Source: Arthrobacter_H sp030452125
Lineage (GTDB): Bacteria > Actinomycetota > Actinomycetes > Actinomycetales > Micrococcaceae
DNA: 64,000 bases
Strand: one strand, 5' to 3'
Assembly (NCBI GenBank): GCA_052379645.1
Contig: JBQSYU010000001.1
Part shown: one piece after another, positions 44,148 through 53,650 of the stretch
Position numbering within the stretch: the first letter of the stretch is position 1
How the letters are laid out: the number at the start of each line of letters is the position of its first letter
Made by a program: the position numbers and the translations under genes
The notes under the pieces: generated by a model
Told to the model about the DNA's origin: nothing
Seen by the model: the letters and a program-made list of their open reading frames with translations, nothing else
The model's database searches: none

Positions 44148-44635
44148 AGCCAGGGAACTTCGCCGCGGGTATGTTCGAAGACCAGTGAGGTCTGCGTGGA
44201 GGCCACCGCCGGATTGGCCGAGAGGTTGTCCAGGACGAACTGGCGCACATCGTTGGAATCCTTGACCGCCACGTGGATCACGAAGTCATCCGTTCCTCCC
44301 AGGAAGAACAGCTGCATCACCCCGGCCTTGCTGCGGATCTCCTCGGCGAAACTGGACATCAGGTGCCGTGCCCCGGGGCGGATCCGCACGAAGATCAGCG
44401 CCTCGAGCGCATGCCCGAGGACCTCCGGATCCAGATCCAAGGTGAATTTGCGGATGACCCCCGTCTCACGCAGCGCGTTCATGCGGGCCAGGCAGGTCGA
44501 GGGGGCGATCCCGAGCTCCTCGGCCAAGGAGTTGTTGGTCCGCCGCGAGTTCTCGGTGAGCATCCGCAACAGACCACGGTCGATATCATCGAGCTCGTAA
44601 TGCCGACTGGTCCGAACATTCTTCGCTGTGGCCAC
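44144..44635 (-). CDS. Lrp/AsnC-family regulator (AldR-like)
   Basis: 163 residues from GTG 44635. HTH ELDDIDRGLLRMLTENSRRTNNSLAEELGIAPSTCLARMNALRETG covers the first 60 residues, then the RAM domain with VMQLFFLGGTDDFVIHVAVKD. It is divergent from ald across 177 bp. In mycobacteria AldR, an Lrp protein divergent from ald, activates it in response to alanine; the same arrangement supports that role here. Confidence 0.9.
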   Translation of the reverse strand: MATAKNVRTSRHYELDDIDRGLLRMLTENSRRTNNSLAEELGIAPSTCLARMNALRETGVIRKFTLDLDPEVLGHALEALIFVRIRPGARHLMSSFAEEIRSKAGVMQLFFLGGTDDFVIHVAVKDSNDVRQFVLDNLSANPAVASTQTSLVFEHTRGEVPWL

Positions 44636-44812
44636 GTCACACTCTTTCGGGCGGATGGAAATTACGGATATTCTCGATTGTACCGAAATAAAATCTGCGT
44701 CACACCCGAAGAACCGCAGGAAAGCCACCACTGTTTCGTACCGCCAGCCGTCGACCCCTGGAGAGGAAATCCGAGGGTCCGTCACGGCGTACAGACCCAC
44801 CAAGGAGTCCTC

Positions 44813-45943
44813 ATGATCATCGGCGTCCCCCGTGAAATCAAGAACAACGAGTTCCGCGTCGCCATCACCCCGGCAGGGGTCTCCGAATTCGTCGCCCAGG
44901 GTCACGAGGTCCTCGTCGAGACCGGCGCGGGCCTCGGCTCGGGCATCCCCGACGAACTCTACGTCGACGCAGGGGCGACGATCGCCTCGGACGCCGACGG
45001 GGCCTGGGCCGACGCCGACATGGTGCTCAAGGTCAAGGAACCCGTCGCCGAGGAATACCACCGCATCCGTGCCGGCCAGATCCTCTTCGCCTACCTGCAT
45101 CTGGCCGCCTCGAGCGAGTGCGCCCGGGCCATCATCGACGCCGGCGCCACGGCGATCGCCTACGAGACGGTCACCGCCGGCCGGACCCTGCCGCTGCTGG
45201 CGCCCATGTCCGAAGTCGCCGGTCGGCTCGCCGCACAGATCGGGGCCTTCCAGCTCCAACAGCCCACCGGCGGCTCGGGCATCCTGATGGGCGGCGTGCC
45301 CGGCACCCGCCCGGCCAAGGTCGTGGTCATCGGTGGTGGTGTCGCCGGTGAAAATGCGGCGGCGATCACCTCCGGCATGGGCGCCGACGTGACGATCATC
45401 GACATCAGCCTGGCCCGGTTGAAGGAAATCGATGTCGCCTACAACGGTCGGATCAAGACGCTGGCCTCCACGAAGTTCACGATCGCCGGCGAGGTCGCCG
45501 CGGCGGATCTGGTCATCGGTTCGGTGCTGATCCCCGGGGCCGCGGCCCCGAAGCTGGTCACCACGGAGATGGTCTCGCATATGCGTCCGGGATCGGTGTT
45601 GGTGGACATCGCGATCGACCAGGGTGGCTGCTTCGAGGGATCGCATGCCACCACGCATGTCGACCCCACCTATACGGTGCACGACGCCGTCTACTACTGC
45701 GTGGGGAACATGCCCGGCGCCGTCCCGCAGACCTCGACGGTGGCGCTGACCAACGCGACCTTGCCCTACGCGCTACGGATCGCCTCCAAGGGCTGGCAGC
45801 AGGCACTACAGGACGACGACGGGCTCGCCAACGGCTTGACCGTGCACGACGGCCACGTCACCTTCGCCCCCGTGGCCGAGGCCCTGGGGCTGGCCCACAC
45901 CCCGACCGCAGAGGTTCTCGCCGCAGCAACGAACCACGCGTAG
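44813..45943 (+). CDS. ald: Alanine dehydrogenase
   Basis: Converts L-alanine and NAD to pyruvate, ammonia and NADH, reversibly. 376 residues from ATG 44813 (AAGGAG upstream). N-terminal GVPREIKNNEFRVAITP, pyruvate-site Lys in VLKVKEP and His in YLHLAAS, NAD-binding VVIGGGVAGENAAAITSGMGA and the catalytic-domain AIDQGGCFEGSHATTHVDPTY tract are standard. Single gene under the divergent Lrp protein. Confidence 0.96.
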   Translation: MIIGVPREIKNNEFRVAITPAGVSEFVAQGHEVLVETGAGLGSGIPDELYVDAGATIASDADGAWADADMVLKVKEPVAEEYHRIRAGQILFAYLHLAASSECARAIIDAGATAIAYETVTAGRTLPLLAPMSEVAGRLAAQIGAFQLQQPTGGSGILMGGVPGTRPAKVVVIGGGVAGENAAAITSGMGADVTIIDISLARLKEIDVAYNGRIKTLASTKFTIAGEVAAADLVIGSVLIPGAAAPKLVTTEMVSHMRPGSVLVDIAIDQGGCFEGSHATTHVDPTYTVHDAVYYCVGNMPGAVPQTSTVALTNATLPYALRIASKGWQQALQDDDGLANGLTVHDGHVTFAPVAEALGLAHTPTAEVLAAATNHA

Positions 45944-46018
45944 GCCCCTCCGCCGCTGCTCCCCGTCGGGCCCCAGCCGCCTACCGGTCTAGGCTTGAGG
46001 CTGGCGGAAAGGAAAAAG

Positions 46019-46573
46019 ATGTGGGAAGAATATGGACTGACGTGGGTTGATGCGGCACGGGTGGTGGTATCCGCCATTGCGCTCTACCTCGTGGTGCTGG
46101 GGCTGATCAGGGTCATGGGCCAGCGCACGATGGCGAGCCTGTCCAGCTTCGACCTGGCAGCCGCCGTAGCCCTCGGCGCCGTCGTCGGGCGGGCGATCCT
46201 CGGCTACACCCCGACGGTGGTCGCCGGCGCCCTGGGACTGGTCACCCTGCTGGCGCTGCAGGCGGTTACCGGTCAGCTGCGTCGGTTCCGGCGGGTCTCG
46301 GGAATGATCAACAACCGCGCGTTCATACTCATGGCCGGGGACGAGGTCATCCAGGCCAACCTGCGGCGGACCCACGTCTCCGAGCGGGAACTGGTGGCCC
46401 GGCTGCGCCAGGCAGGCATCCGCCACCGCACCGAGGTCGCCTGCGTGATCCTGGAGTCCACCGGGCAGATCAGCATCCTGCGTTCGGGGGTCCTGATCGA
46501 ACCGCGGATGCTCGAAGGCGTCACGGGCGCGGATCTGGTCCCGGCCTCGTTCATGGCGGTCCCCTCCGACTAG
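46019..46573 (+). CDS. DUF421 (YetF/YcaP-type) membrane protein, second copy
   Basis: 184 residues from ATG 46019 (GGAAAGGAAAA upstream). Three membrane helices with LGLIRVMGQRTMASLSSFDLAAAVALGAVVGRA, then a soluble domain with ILMAGDEVIQANLRRTHVSERELVARLRQAG and VACVILESTGQISIL. Same family and layout as 11333-11869 but clearly divergent in sequence, so not a recent duplication. Confidence 0.87.
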   Translation: MWEEYGLTWVDAARVVVSAIALYLVVLGLIRVMGQRTMASLSSFDLAAAVALGAVVGRAILGYTPTVVAGALGLVTLLALQAVTGQLRRFRRVSGMINNRAFILMAGDEVIQANLRRTHVSERELVARLRQAGIRHRTEVACVILESTGQISILRSGVLIEPRMLEGVTGADLVPASFMAVPSD

Positions 46574-46589
46574 GGGCAAGCCCCATGCT

Positions 46590-47042
46590 CTAGCCGTTCC
46601 GGCGCCGGTACCTGATCCACAGGACGGCCCCGGCCACCACCACGACCCCGGCCAACGCGATCCACTGCCAGCCGACCGCGATGGCCGCGTAGACCACCGC
46701 CATCCCCACCGTGGCGTAGATCAACGCCCACATCAGGCAGCCGACGATCACGGCGGGCAGGTAGCGCGACAACGGCATCCGGGACATCCCCGCGCTGGCG
46801 TTCACCGCGGTCTGGATCCCGATGGTGAGGAAGGACAGCGGAACCGCCAGGATCCCCCAGCGGGCGACGAAGCGCTGGGCCCGGCGGTAGATCGGGCCTT
46901 CCAGGACGTATTCGAAGCGGGAATGGCTCACCCCCGCGGCGACCCCGCGACCCACCCAGTAGGTCGTGTTCGCCCGCGCCATGGAGAGCAGGAAGAGGAA
47001 GAGGTACGCCCAGCCGAAGGGAGCCTCGCGTAACCAATCCAT
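46590..47042 (-). CDS. DedA/VTT-like membrane protein (short)
   Basis: 150 residues, four hydrophobic segments. The core YRRAQRFVARWGILAVPLSFLTIGIQTAVNASAGMSRMPLSRYLPAVIVGCLMWALIY, split over helices, matches the DedA/VTT family re-entrant region, but the usual N-terminal helix pair with the acidic motif is shortened and the last helix ends in basic RYRRR. Function in lipid or membrane homeostasis is inferred from family. Confidence 0.75.
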   Translation of the reverse strand: MDWLREAPFGWAYLFLFLLSMARANTTYWVGRGVAAGVSHSRFEYVLEGPIYRRAQRFVARWGILAVPLSFLTIGIQTAVNASAGMSRMPLSRYLPAVIVGCLMWALIYATVGMAVVYAAIAVGWQWIALAGVVVVAGAVLWIRYRRRNG

Positions 47043-47091
47043 TCACCCAGAATACCGCCGAATCCAGGGCGTCCCGACCACGGCCGGACCC

Positions 47092-48363
47092 TTAGGGAAC
47101 GGATTTGATCCGATACACCAGGGCGGCCGCCGCCAGACCGATGATCGCCGCCAAGACGAACAGGGCCATGTAGCCGCCGAGGAACTTCACCGCCAGCAAC
47201 GCCAGCGCCGGGGCGACCACCTGGGGCAGCGCGGCCGCGACATTGACCACCCCCATGTCCTTGCCACGGGCCGCTGCCGAGGGCAGCACCTGGGTCAACA
47301 GCGCGAAGTCGACCGCGAGATAGGCCCCGAAGCCGATGCCCAGGACCGCCGCGCCGACCATCGCCGCCGGCCAGACCTGGAAGAACGCCATGATCAGCGC
47401 GGCGCAGGCGATCACCGCCGAGGCCCCGGCGACGAAGACCTTGCGCTGTCCCACCCGGTCGCTCCACCGCCCGGCCAGCACGCTGGTGATGACCACCATG
47501 ACCGCGTAGAGCCCGGTCAGCACCAGCACCCCGGCGGCGGGATCCGGATGGTGGATCACATCGGTGAGGAAGAACAGCAGGTAGACGATGACCAGCTGGT
47601 TGCCCACGAACATGAGGAAACGGGTCAGCCAGGCCCAGCCGAAGTCCGGATGCTTCACGGGGTTGATCCAGAAGGAGCGCAGGAACCGGCCGAGCCGGAA
47701 CGGCGGATGGTGCCCCGGAGGAAGGACCGGATCATCACGATGGGTCAGGTAGGGGATCACCCCGACGGCGATGGCCGCCGCGCAGATCCAGTATCCGACG
47801 GCAATGTTGCCGGAGATGACGAATCCGACGACGGATCCCCCGAGGATGCCCAGGGTCTGGCCCATGGCCGCCAGCCCGCCCACGGAAGCCCGCTGGGCGA
47901 CCGGCACCCGGTCCGGGACCGCAGCGGTGATGGTCGAGTACATGGCGTTGCAGCCGGCCTGGACCAACGCCCAGCCGATCACCAGGGCGGCGACCGTGGT
48001 GGCCCCGGAAAGGAAGAGCATCGCCGCGGTGCCCAGCACCGCTCCGGCGAGGATCCACGGCGAGCGCCGGCCCCATCTGGAGGTGGTCCGGTCCGACAGG
48101 GCCCCGGTGACGGGGTTGGCGACCAGCGCGACGGCGGCACCGCAGGCGGTCACCAGGGTGAGGATGGCTTCCTTGTTCCCGGCGTCGATCGCCGTGGCCT
48201 GCAACCCGATCAGGATGTTGATGGGCGCGAAGAACGCGACGTTGATGACCAGGTTGACCATGATCGCCCCGGTCACCCAGCGGGCTCCGACGCGTCGGGT
48301 CGGCTCGATCAGTGCTTCCGCGGGGGAGGCGGCGGTCCCGGCCCCGGTGGCGTCCTCGTTCAC
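47092..48363 (-). CDS. MFS/GPH-type sugar transporter
   Basis: 423 residues from GTG 48363. Twelve membrane segments; ALSDRTTSRWGRRSPWILAG after helix 2 and RWSDRVGQRKVFVAG after helix 8 are the conserved loops of glycoside-pentoside-hexuronide-like MFS carriers. The C-terminal half has AYLAVDFALLTQVLPSAAARGKDMGVVNVA. The substrate is unknown. It starts 11 bp after a 32-codon small ORF, which may couple its translation. Confidence 0.88.
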   Translation of the reverse strand: MNEDATGAGTAASPAEALIEPTRRVGARWVTGAIMVNLVINVAFFAPINILIGLQATAIDAGNKEAILTLVTACGAAVALVANPVTGALSDRTTSRWGRRSPWILAGAVLGTAAMLFLSGATTVAALVIGWALVQAGCNAMYSTITAAVPDRVPVAQRASVGGLAAMGQTLGILGGSVVGFVISGNIAVGYWICAAAIAVGVIPYLTHRDDPVLPPGHHPPFRLGRFLRSFWINPVKHPDFGWAWLTRFLMFVGNQLVIVYLLFFLTDVIHHPDPAAGVLVLTGLYAVMVVITSVLAGRWSDRVGQRKVFVAGASAVIACAALIMAFFQVWPAAMVGAAVLGIGFGAYLAVDFALLTQVLPSAAARGKDMGVVNVAAALPQVVAPALALLAVKFLGGYMALFVLAAIIGLAAAALVYRIKSVP

Positions 48364-48374
48364 GACTCCCCCGT

Positions 48375-48473
48375 TCACAGGACGCCTTGCAGCGCACCGG
48401 CTCCTACGGTTCCTACCAGGGCGATGATCAACAGCCACGTCAGGGGCTTGGCGAGGGAACGAGTTTTTTTCAT
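48375..48473 (-). CDS. 32-residue single-span membrane peptide
   Basis: ATG 48473 opens a frame beginning MKKTRSLAKP, then one hydrophobic helix LTWLLIIALVGTVGAGALQGVL to the stop. The basic N-terminus plus one span suggests a genuine membrane microprotein or a transporter leader. The ribosome site is weak (GGCGAC). It is directly upstream of the MFS gene, same strand, 11 bp apart. Family not recognised. Confidence 0.5.
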   Translation of the reverse strand: MKKTRSLAKPLTWLLIIALVGTVGAGALQGVL

Positions 48474-48543
48474 GATGTCGCCATCGTATTCGCAACCGCC
48501 CCCTCCGCCCATTCCACGTCGCCCCCGGCGTACCGTGGGGGTC

Positions 48544-49464
48544 ATGACCGACGACGTTTCCCCCAACACCCCCTTGATCGCCATCACCGGCGCCACCGGC
48601 AAGGTCGGTTCCCGGGTGGCCCGCCGCCTGGCCGGAACGGTGCGGTTGCGGCTGTTCTCCCGTGACGTCGAACGGGCCGAGGCCGCGGCCCGCGCGCTGC
48701 CCCGCACGACGGCGGCCGCCGAGGCTTCCGCGGCGGCCCTGGACTTCGCCGATCAGCCGGGGGCCGTCCGTGCCCTGGAGGGGGTCGACGTCGTCCTCAT
48801 GGTCTCCGCGGAGGAGGCCTCCGACCGGCTGGCCCAGCATGCCGCGTTCATCCGGGCGGCACGGGCGGCCGGGGTGGGACAAATCGTCTATACCTCGTTC
48901 TTCGCCGCCGCCCCCGATGCCGTCTTCACCCTGGCCCGCGACCACTTTGCCACCGAGAAGCTGCTGGCCGATTCCGGGGTGCCGCATACGATCCTGCGCG
49001 ATAACTTCTACCAGGACGTCTTCCCGCTCTTCGCCGGTGACGACCATCTTCTGCGCGGCCCGGCGGCCGAGGGCAGGGTTTCCGCGGTGGCCCGGGACGA
49101 CGTCGCCGCGGTGGCGGCAGTGGTGCTCGCCGAAGCCGCCGTGGCCTGGGCCGCCGGGCGGGAACCGGTCCATGCCGGCCACACCTACGACCTGACCGGG
49201 CCCGAGGCGTTCGACCTCCATCAGGCGGCAGCGGTGATGACCGAGGTCACCGGGGTGCAGACCCGCTACCTCCACGAGACCGTGGCCGAAGCCCTGGCCT
49301 CCCGGGACGGTCTGGGTGCCCCCGACTGGCAGATGGACGCCTGGATCAGCACCTACACCGCGATCGCCTCCGGGGAGCTGGAACCGGTCAGTGCGGATGT
49401 CGAACGGCTGCTGGGCCGTCCGGCGCAATCGCTGCGCCGGACGTTGGAACGCCTGCAGGACTGA
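48544..49464 (+). CDS. NmrA-like NAD(P)-binding protein
   Basis: 306 residues from ATG 48544. N-terminal ITGATGKVGSRVARRLAG nucleotide loop, VDVVLMVSAEEASDRLAQHAAFIRAARAAGVGQIVYTSF, and FATEKLLADSGVPHTILRDNFY. This is the atypical SDR/NmrA (quinone oxidoreductase QOR2-like) group, which lacks a normal Tyr-Lys active site. Role unknown. Divergent from the microprotein-MFS pair, 70 bp apart. Confidence 0.87.
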   Translation: MTDDVSPNTPLIAITGATGKVGSRVARRLAGTVRLRLFSRDVERAEAAARALPRTTAAAEASAAALDFADQPGAVRALEGVDVVLMVSAEEASDRLAQHAAFIRAARAAGVGQIVYTSFFAAAPDAVFTLARDHFATEKLLADSGVPHTILRDNFYQDVFPLFAGDDHLLRGPAAEGRVSAVARDDVAAVAAVVLAEAAVAWAAGREPVHAGHTYDLTGPEAFDLHQAAAVMTEVTGVQTRYLHETVAEALASRDGLGAPDWQMDAWISTYTAIASGELEPVSADVERLLGRPAQSLRRTLERLQD

Positions 49465-49531
49465 CCGGCACCCGCCCCCGGCGACCGCGCCGGGTCCACG
49501 GACCACGAGAACCAGTACGAAAGGCCCTGCC

Positions 49532-50506
49532 ATGTCCCCCACCAACCCTCCGGCCCACCGGCTGGCCATCCTCGACGACCATCAGGACGTCGCCTTGGAT
49601 TTCGCGCCCTGGACCACGCTGGAGGACGTCGAGATCGTCGTCTTCCACGACACCCTGGCCACCGCCCGGGACACCGTGGAGGCCCTGGCGGGATTCGACA
49701 TCATCGTCGCCATGCGCGAACGCACGGCCTTCGATGCCGAGATCATCGCCGGCCTGCCCGGGTTGAAGCTGCTGGTCACCACCGGAAAGGTCAACGCCTC
49801 CATCGACCTCGACGCCGCCACCGGGGCCGGCATCACGGTCTGCGGGACCGCCGGGTCCACCACCGCCACCCCCGAGCTCACGTGGGCACTGCTCATGGCC
49901 TGGATGCGGGATGTCCCGGCCCAACAGGCGTCGTTGCGGGCCGGCACCTGGCAAAACGGTACCGACGTCGGCTTCGGCCTCTGCGGCAGCACCCTGGGCA
50001 TCCTGGGACTGGGCCGGATCGGTTCACGCATCGCCGCCTACGGGGCGGCCTTCGGGATGGACATCATCGCCTGGAGCCAGAACCTGGAAGCGGACCGGGC
50101 CGCCGCGGCAGGGGCCCGGCTCGTGGGTCGCGAGGAACTGTTCGCCTCCGCCGATGTCCTGAGCGTCCACCTGCAGCTCTCGGAACGCACTCGCGGACTG
50201 GTCGACGAGACGAATCTTCGCCTGCTGGGGCCCGCCGGGCTGCTGGTGAACACCTCACGGGCCGCGATCGTGGACCAGGAGGCAATGCTGCGGGGTCTGC
50301 ATGAAGGCTGGCTGGGCGGCGCGGCACTGGATGTCTTCGACGTCGAACCGCTCCCGGCCGACCACCCGGTCATCGCCGCGCCGCGGACCGTGCTCAGCCC
50401 GCATCTGGGCTACGTCACCCGGCAGACCTACGAGGTCTTCTACGGGCAGGCCTTCGAGAACGTGAAGGCCTGGCTGGCCGGTGCCCCGTTGCGTCGGCTG
50501 AACTAG
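49532..50506 (+). CDS. D-2-hydroxyacid dehydrogenase family protein
   Basis: 324 residues from ATG 49532. NAD-binding GILGLGRIGSRIAAYGAAFGM near 155, catalytic Arg in LLVNTSRAAIVDQEAML, Glu in DVFDVEPLPADHPV and His in LSPHLGYVT are all in place. Substrate unknown (hydroxypyruvate, glyoxylate or phosphoglycerate type). It follows the NmrA-like gene by 67 bp. Confidence 0.9.
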   Translation: MSPTNPPAHRLAILDDHQDVALDFAPWTTLEDVEIVVFHDTLATARDTVEALAGFDIIVAMRERTAFDAEIIAGLPGLKLLVTTGKVNASIDLDAATGAGITVCGTAGSTTATPELTWALLMAWMRDVPAQQASLRAGTWQNGTDVGFGLCGSTLGILGLGRIGSRIAAYGAAFGMDIIAWSQNLEADRAAAAGARLVGREELFASADVLSVHLQLSERTRGLVDETNLRLLGPAGLLVNTSRAAIVDQEAMLRGLHEGWLGGAALDVFDVEPLPADHPVIAAPRTVLSPHLGYVTRQTYEVFYGQAFENVKAWLAGAPLRRLN

Positions 50507-50556
50507 GACGCGCCCGGCGGCCTCCGAACCCCGCGGTTCCTCGATACGATGGATCC

Positions 50557-51408
50557 ATGTCAGCAGAGGAACGCCGCGAGGGCCAGTGGGCCCCCCGCAA
50601 CCGGGAATGGAAGTTGGCGCACCACCTGCTTCCCGCCTTCGTCATGGCCGGGTTCCTCATCGGGCTGGGGATCTGGGCGCTGGTCCTGCAATCGCTGCTC
50701 TTCGGGGTCCCCCTGGTGGCCTTCGGGATCGGGACCGTCGTGTCACTGTTCCGCGAATTCCGGCTGACCCCCGACGCCCGGCTTCCCGAGCTCAGCGCAG
50801 TGGACACCTCCAGCGGTTTGCGGGCCTCCACCCGTTTCGCCTACCGCCATAATTCGGCGGCCTTTGCCGCGGCCACGGTCGGACTCGGGGTCATCGGGCT
50901 GGTCGCCGCGCTGGCTGCGGTGGGGAAATTCGCGCTGTGGCACGCAGGATTCGAACGCTTCTGGACCATCGCCGGCGCCATCGTCCTGGGCGTGGCCGGA
51001 TTCATGATCCTGCGCGAGGGCCTGCGGTTGCTGCGCATCGCCTCCGCCGAGCAGCAACCGGGGGTCTTCCTGACCCGGAGCCGTGTGGTGGTCTTCGGCC
51101 CCCTGGGGCTCGCCGAGATGTATTGGCGGGACATGGGCTCGATCAGCGCCGAGAACCCCCGCGGCCGCACCCCCCTGGGCCGGAGAGGCCCGGCGTTGGT
51201 GGTCCTGCGTGGCCGCGACCGGACGGCCTCCGACGGTCCGGAAGACCACGGCACCACCGCCCGCAAGGAGGTGGTGGTGCAGGTGGCGTACCTGTTGGCG
51301 GACCCGAACGTCCTGCATTCGGCCTTGGTGCACTATCTCGAGCACCCGGCCGACCGGCCCGAACTGGGAACGACGCTGGCGCTGGAGCGCCTAGCCGGCG
51401 TTCGGTGA
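50557..51408 (+). CDS. Membrane protein of unknown function
   Basis: 283 residues, four membrane segments in two pairs (about 25-70 and 100-150), then a soluble domain of about 120 residues with VVVFGPLGLAEMYWRDMGSI and a basic/Pro loop. The layout suggests a PH-like or beta-rich cytosolic domain behind a membrane anchor. I recognise no family. Its 3' end overlaps the convergent Rieske gene by 18 bp. Confidence 0.7.
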   Translation: MSAEERREGQWAPRNREWKLAHHLLPAFVMAGFLIGLGIWALVLQSLLFGVPLVAFGIGTVVSLFREFRLTPDARLPELSAVDTSSGLRASTRFAYRHNSAAFAAATVGLGVIGLVAALAAVGKFALWHAGFERFWTIAGAIVLGVAGFMILREGLRLLRIASAEQQPGVFLTRSRVVVFGPLGLAEMYWRDMGSISAENPRGRTPLGRRGPALVVLRGRDRTASDGPEDHGTTARKEVVVQVAYLLADPNVLHSALVHYLEHPADRPELGTTLALERLAGVR

Positions 51409-51735
51409 CACTCCGGGGTAGAGCAGGATGTCCCCGTCGCGGACCTCGACCTTGTGGATGCGGGCGTTGACGGTTGCCGGCAGGCAGAGTGCCTCACCGG
51501 TCTTGAGGCAGAAACGGGCCGAGTGCACGGGGCATTCGACTTCGCCGTCTTCGATCCAGCCTTCGGCCAGCGACGCGGTTTCATGGGTGCATTCGTCGTC
51601 GAGCGCGTAGAAACCACCGTCTTCGCTGTGGAAGATGGAAATATCGTTTCCGGTTCCCGTGTCATCGGAGTCGATGACCTTGGCCTCGCCTTCTTCGATG
51701 TCTTCGACCGGTCCCACATTGATGGGTTCGCTCAC
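51391..51735 (-). CDS. Rieske [2Fe-2S] ferredoxin-like protein
   Basis: 114 residues from GTG 51735 (AAGGAG upstream). Cluster ligands: Cys49 and His51 in CTHE, Cys68 and His71 in CPVHSARF. It matches stand-alone Rieske ferredoxins (NirD or dioxygenase ferredoxin type), which pass electrons from a flavoprotein reductase. A fitting reductase is encoded at 15565-16773, but not adjacent; a functional link is inference. Acidic N-terminus. Confidence 0.93.
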   Translation of the reverse strand: MSEPINVGPVEDIEEGEAKVIDSDDTGTGNDISIFHSEDGGFYALDDECTHETASLAEGWIEDGEVECPVHSARFCLKTGEALCLPATVNARIHKVEVRDGDILLYPGVSPNAG

Positions 51736-51895
51736 GGTGTCACTCCTTGGTTGGTGCAGCGGGACACCAATCGGGTCCCTGTCTTTCCAGTGTTGTCCAA
51801 CGCCGTTCGCCGCGCAATGTGGCCCGTCACAACGGGGGCGCCCCCTCCGGGAAGCACCCCCGTTGTGACATCGAGCCCGGACCCCCGGTTCCCGG

Positions 51896-53650
51896 TCAGT
51901 CCCCCTCGACGCCGGCACGGTGCGCGCCCCGTGGACGCTGCCCCGGTCCATCGCCTACCGGCTCCATGGCCTGGGCGGCCGGCACGGGGGCCATGGACGG
52001 CACGCGGGACGGTTCGCTGCCGCCACCACTGGCTCCCACGGACACCGGTTCACGGTGGTCCGTCGGCCCGGGCACGTCGCTGGCCGCCAACTGCCCCTCG
52101 GCCGCCGAGGTCGCCGGTATCTCACGCTCGATGCGGGTGGCCAGCTTCGATTCCTTCATGAAGAACAGGGCGATGGTCGCGGCGATGGCCAACGGGACCA
52201 TCCACAGGAACAACGGGACCAGGGCCTCGTTATAGGCCGAGACGATGACCTCGCGGATCGGGGCCGGCAGCGAGGTGACCAGTTCGGGGGTCAGCGAGTT
52301 GGTGCTGGCTCCCGACGAGGCGCCATCGGGCAACTTATCGGCCAGGATGTCCTTCAACCGGCTGGCGAAGAGCGAACCGACCACTGCCGAGCCCAGGGTG
52401 GCCCCGACCTGGCGGAAGTAGTTCTGCCCGGCGGTCGCCGTGCCGACGAACTTCAGCGGGAAGGAGTTCTGCGCCACCAGGGTGAGCATCTGCATGCTCA
52501 TGCCCAGCCCCAGACCGATCACGCCCAGGAACACACAGATCATGTAGACCTCCGTGTCGGAGTGGATGGTCGAAAGCAGTCCGAGGCCCAGGCCCAGGCC
52601 CAGCGTGCCGGCCATCATGACCTTCTTATAGCGCCCCGAGGCCGAGACCTGGCGCCCCACGACGATCGAGGTCACCAGCAGGGCGCCCATCATCGGGATC
52701 ATCAGCAAGCCGGCTTGGGTCGGGCCGAAGCCTGTGACCATCTGCAGGTAGGTGGGCATGTAGCCGATGGCCCCGAACATCGCGATGCCGACCATCAGGG
52801 CCGCGAATGTCGTCAGGACGAAGTTGCGGTTCTTGAACAGCATCAGCGGGATCACCGGTTCGGAGACCTTGCGCTCGACCAGGACGAAGGCCACCGCGAA
52901 GACCAGGGTGGCCGCGAACAGTCCCAGGATCTCGGGGGAATCCCAGGCGTAGGTGTTCCCGCCCCAGGTGCAGGCGAGCACCAGGGTTGTGGTGGCGATC
53001 CCCATCATCATCATCCCGACGACGTCGATCTTGGGGCGGGCCTCGTTGACCGTCCGGGGCACATGCAGCAGGAAGATGGTGGCCAGCACCGCCAGGACGC
53101 CCAAGGGCAGGTTCAGCCAGAAGGCCCAACGCCAGCCCGGCCCCTCCGTCAGCCACCCACCGAGCAGTGGTCCGGCGACCGAGGACAAGGCGAAGACCCC
53201 ACCCATGACGCCCATGTATTTGCCGCGCTCACGAGCCGGGATGACGTCGGCGATGGTGGCCTGGGAGAGGATCATCAACCCGCCACCACCGAGCCCCTGG
53301 ACGACGCGGGCGAGGATGACGCCGTTCATGGTGCCGGAGAGGGCGCCGAGCACAGACCCGCTCATGAAGATCAGGATGGCGATGATCAGCAGCGGTTTGC
53401 GCCCGAAGAGATCTCCGAGCTTGCCGTAGACCGGCATCATGATGGTGGAGGCCAGGATGAACGCCGTGATGATCCACGCCATGTGTTCGACGCCGTTGAG
53501 CTCGCCCACCATGGTGGGCAGGGCGGCGGAGAGCACGGTCTGATTCAGCGAGGCCATCAGCATCGTGATCATCAGGGCCGCGAAGAGCAGCATGATGTGG
53601 TTCTTGCTGCCGAGCACCGGCTTGGCTCTGGTGGTTTTAAGCGTTGTCAT
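51896..53650 (-). CDS. DHA2-family MFS multidrug efflux transporter
   Basis: 584 residues, 14 membrane segments. Family motifs: LNQTVLSAALPTMVGEL in helix 1, KLGDLFGRKPLLI after helix 2, RVVQGLGGGGLMILSQATIADVIPARERGKYMGVMGG over helices 4-5. A hydrophilic Pro/Gly-rich tail of about 70 residues closes it. It probably exports drugs or cations with protons. It overlaps the TetR gene by 14 bp, so both are one operon. Confidence 0.93.
   Translation of the reverse strand: MTTLKTTRAKPVLGSKNHIMLLFAALMITMLMASLNQTVLSAALPTMVGELNGVEHMAWIITAFILASTIMMPVYGKLGDLFGRKPLLIIAILIFMSGSVLGALSGTMNGVILARVVQGLGGGGLMILSQATIADVIPARERGKYMGVMGGVFALSSVAGPLLGGWLTEGPGWRWAFWLNLPLGVLAVLATIFLLHVPRTVNEARPKIDVVGMMMMGIATTTLVLACTWGGNTYAWDSPEILGLFAATLVFAVAFVLVERKVSEPVIPLMLFKNRNFVLTTFAALMVGIAMFGAIGYMPTYLQMVTGFGPTQAGLLMIPMMGALLVTSIVVGRQVSASGRYKKVMMAGTLGLGLGLGLLSTIHSDTEVYMICVFLGVIGLGLGMSMQMLTLVAQNSFPLKFVGTATAGQNYFRQVGATLGSAVVGSLFASRLKDILADKLPDGASSGASTNSLTPELVTSLPAPIREVIVSAYNEALVPLFLWMVPLAIAATIALFFMKESKLATRIEREIPATSAAEGQLAASDVPGPTDHREPVSVGASGGGSEPSRVPSMAPVPAAQAMEPVGDGPGQRPRGAHRAGVEGD

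Noticed and set aside
48364..49569. N-terminal extension of the minus-strand MFS transporter across the NmrA-like gene
   Set aside because: The added ~400 residues are antisense to a good NmrA-type protein; the transporter begins naturally at GTG 48363.
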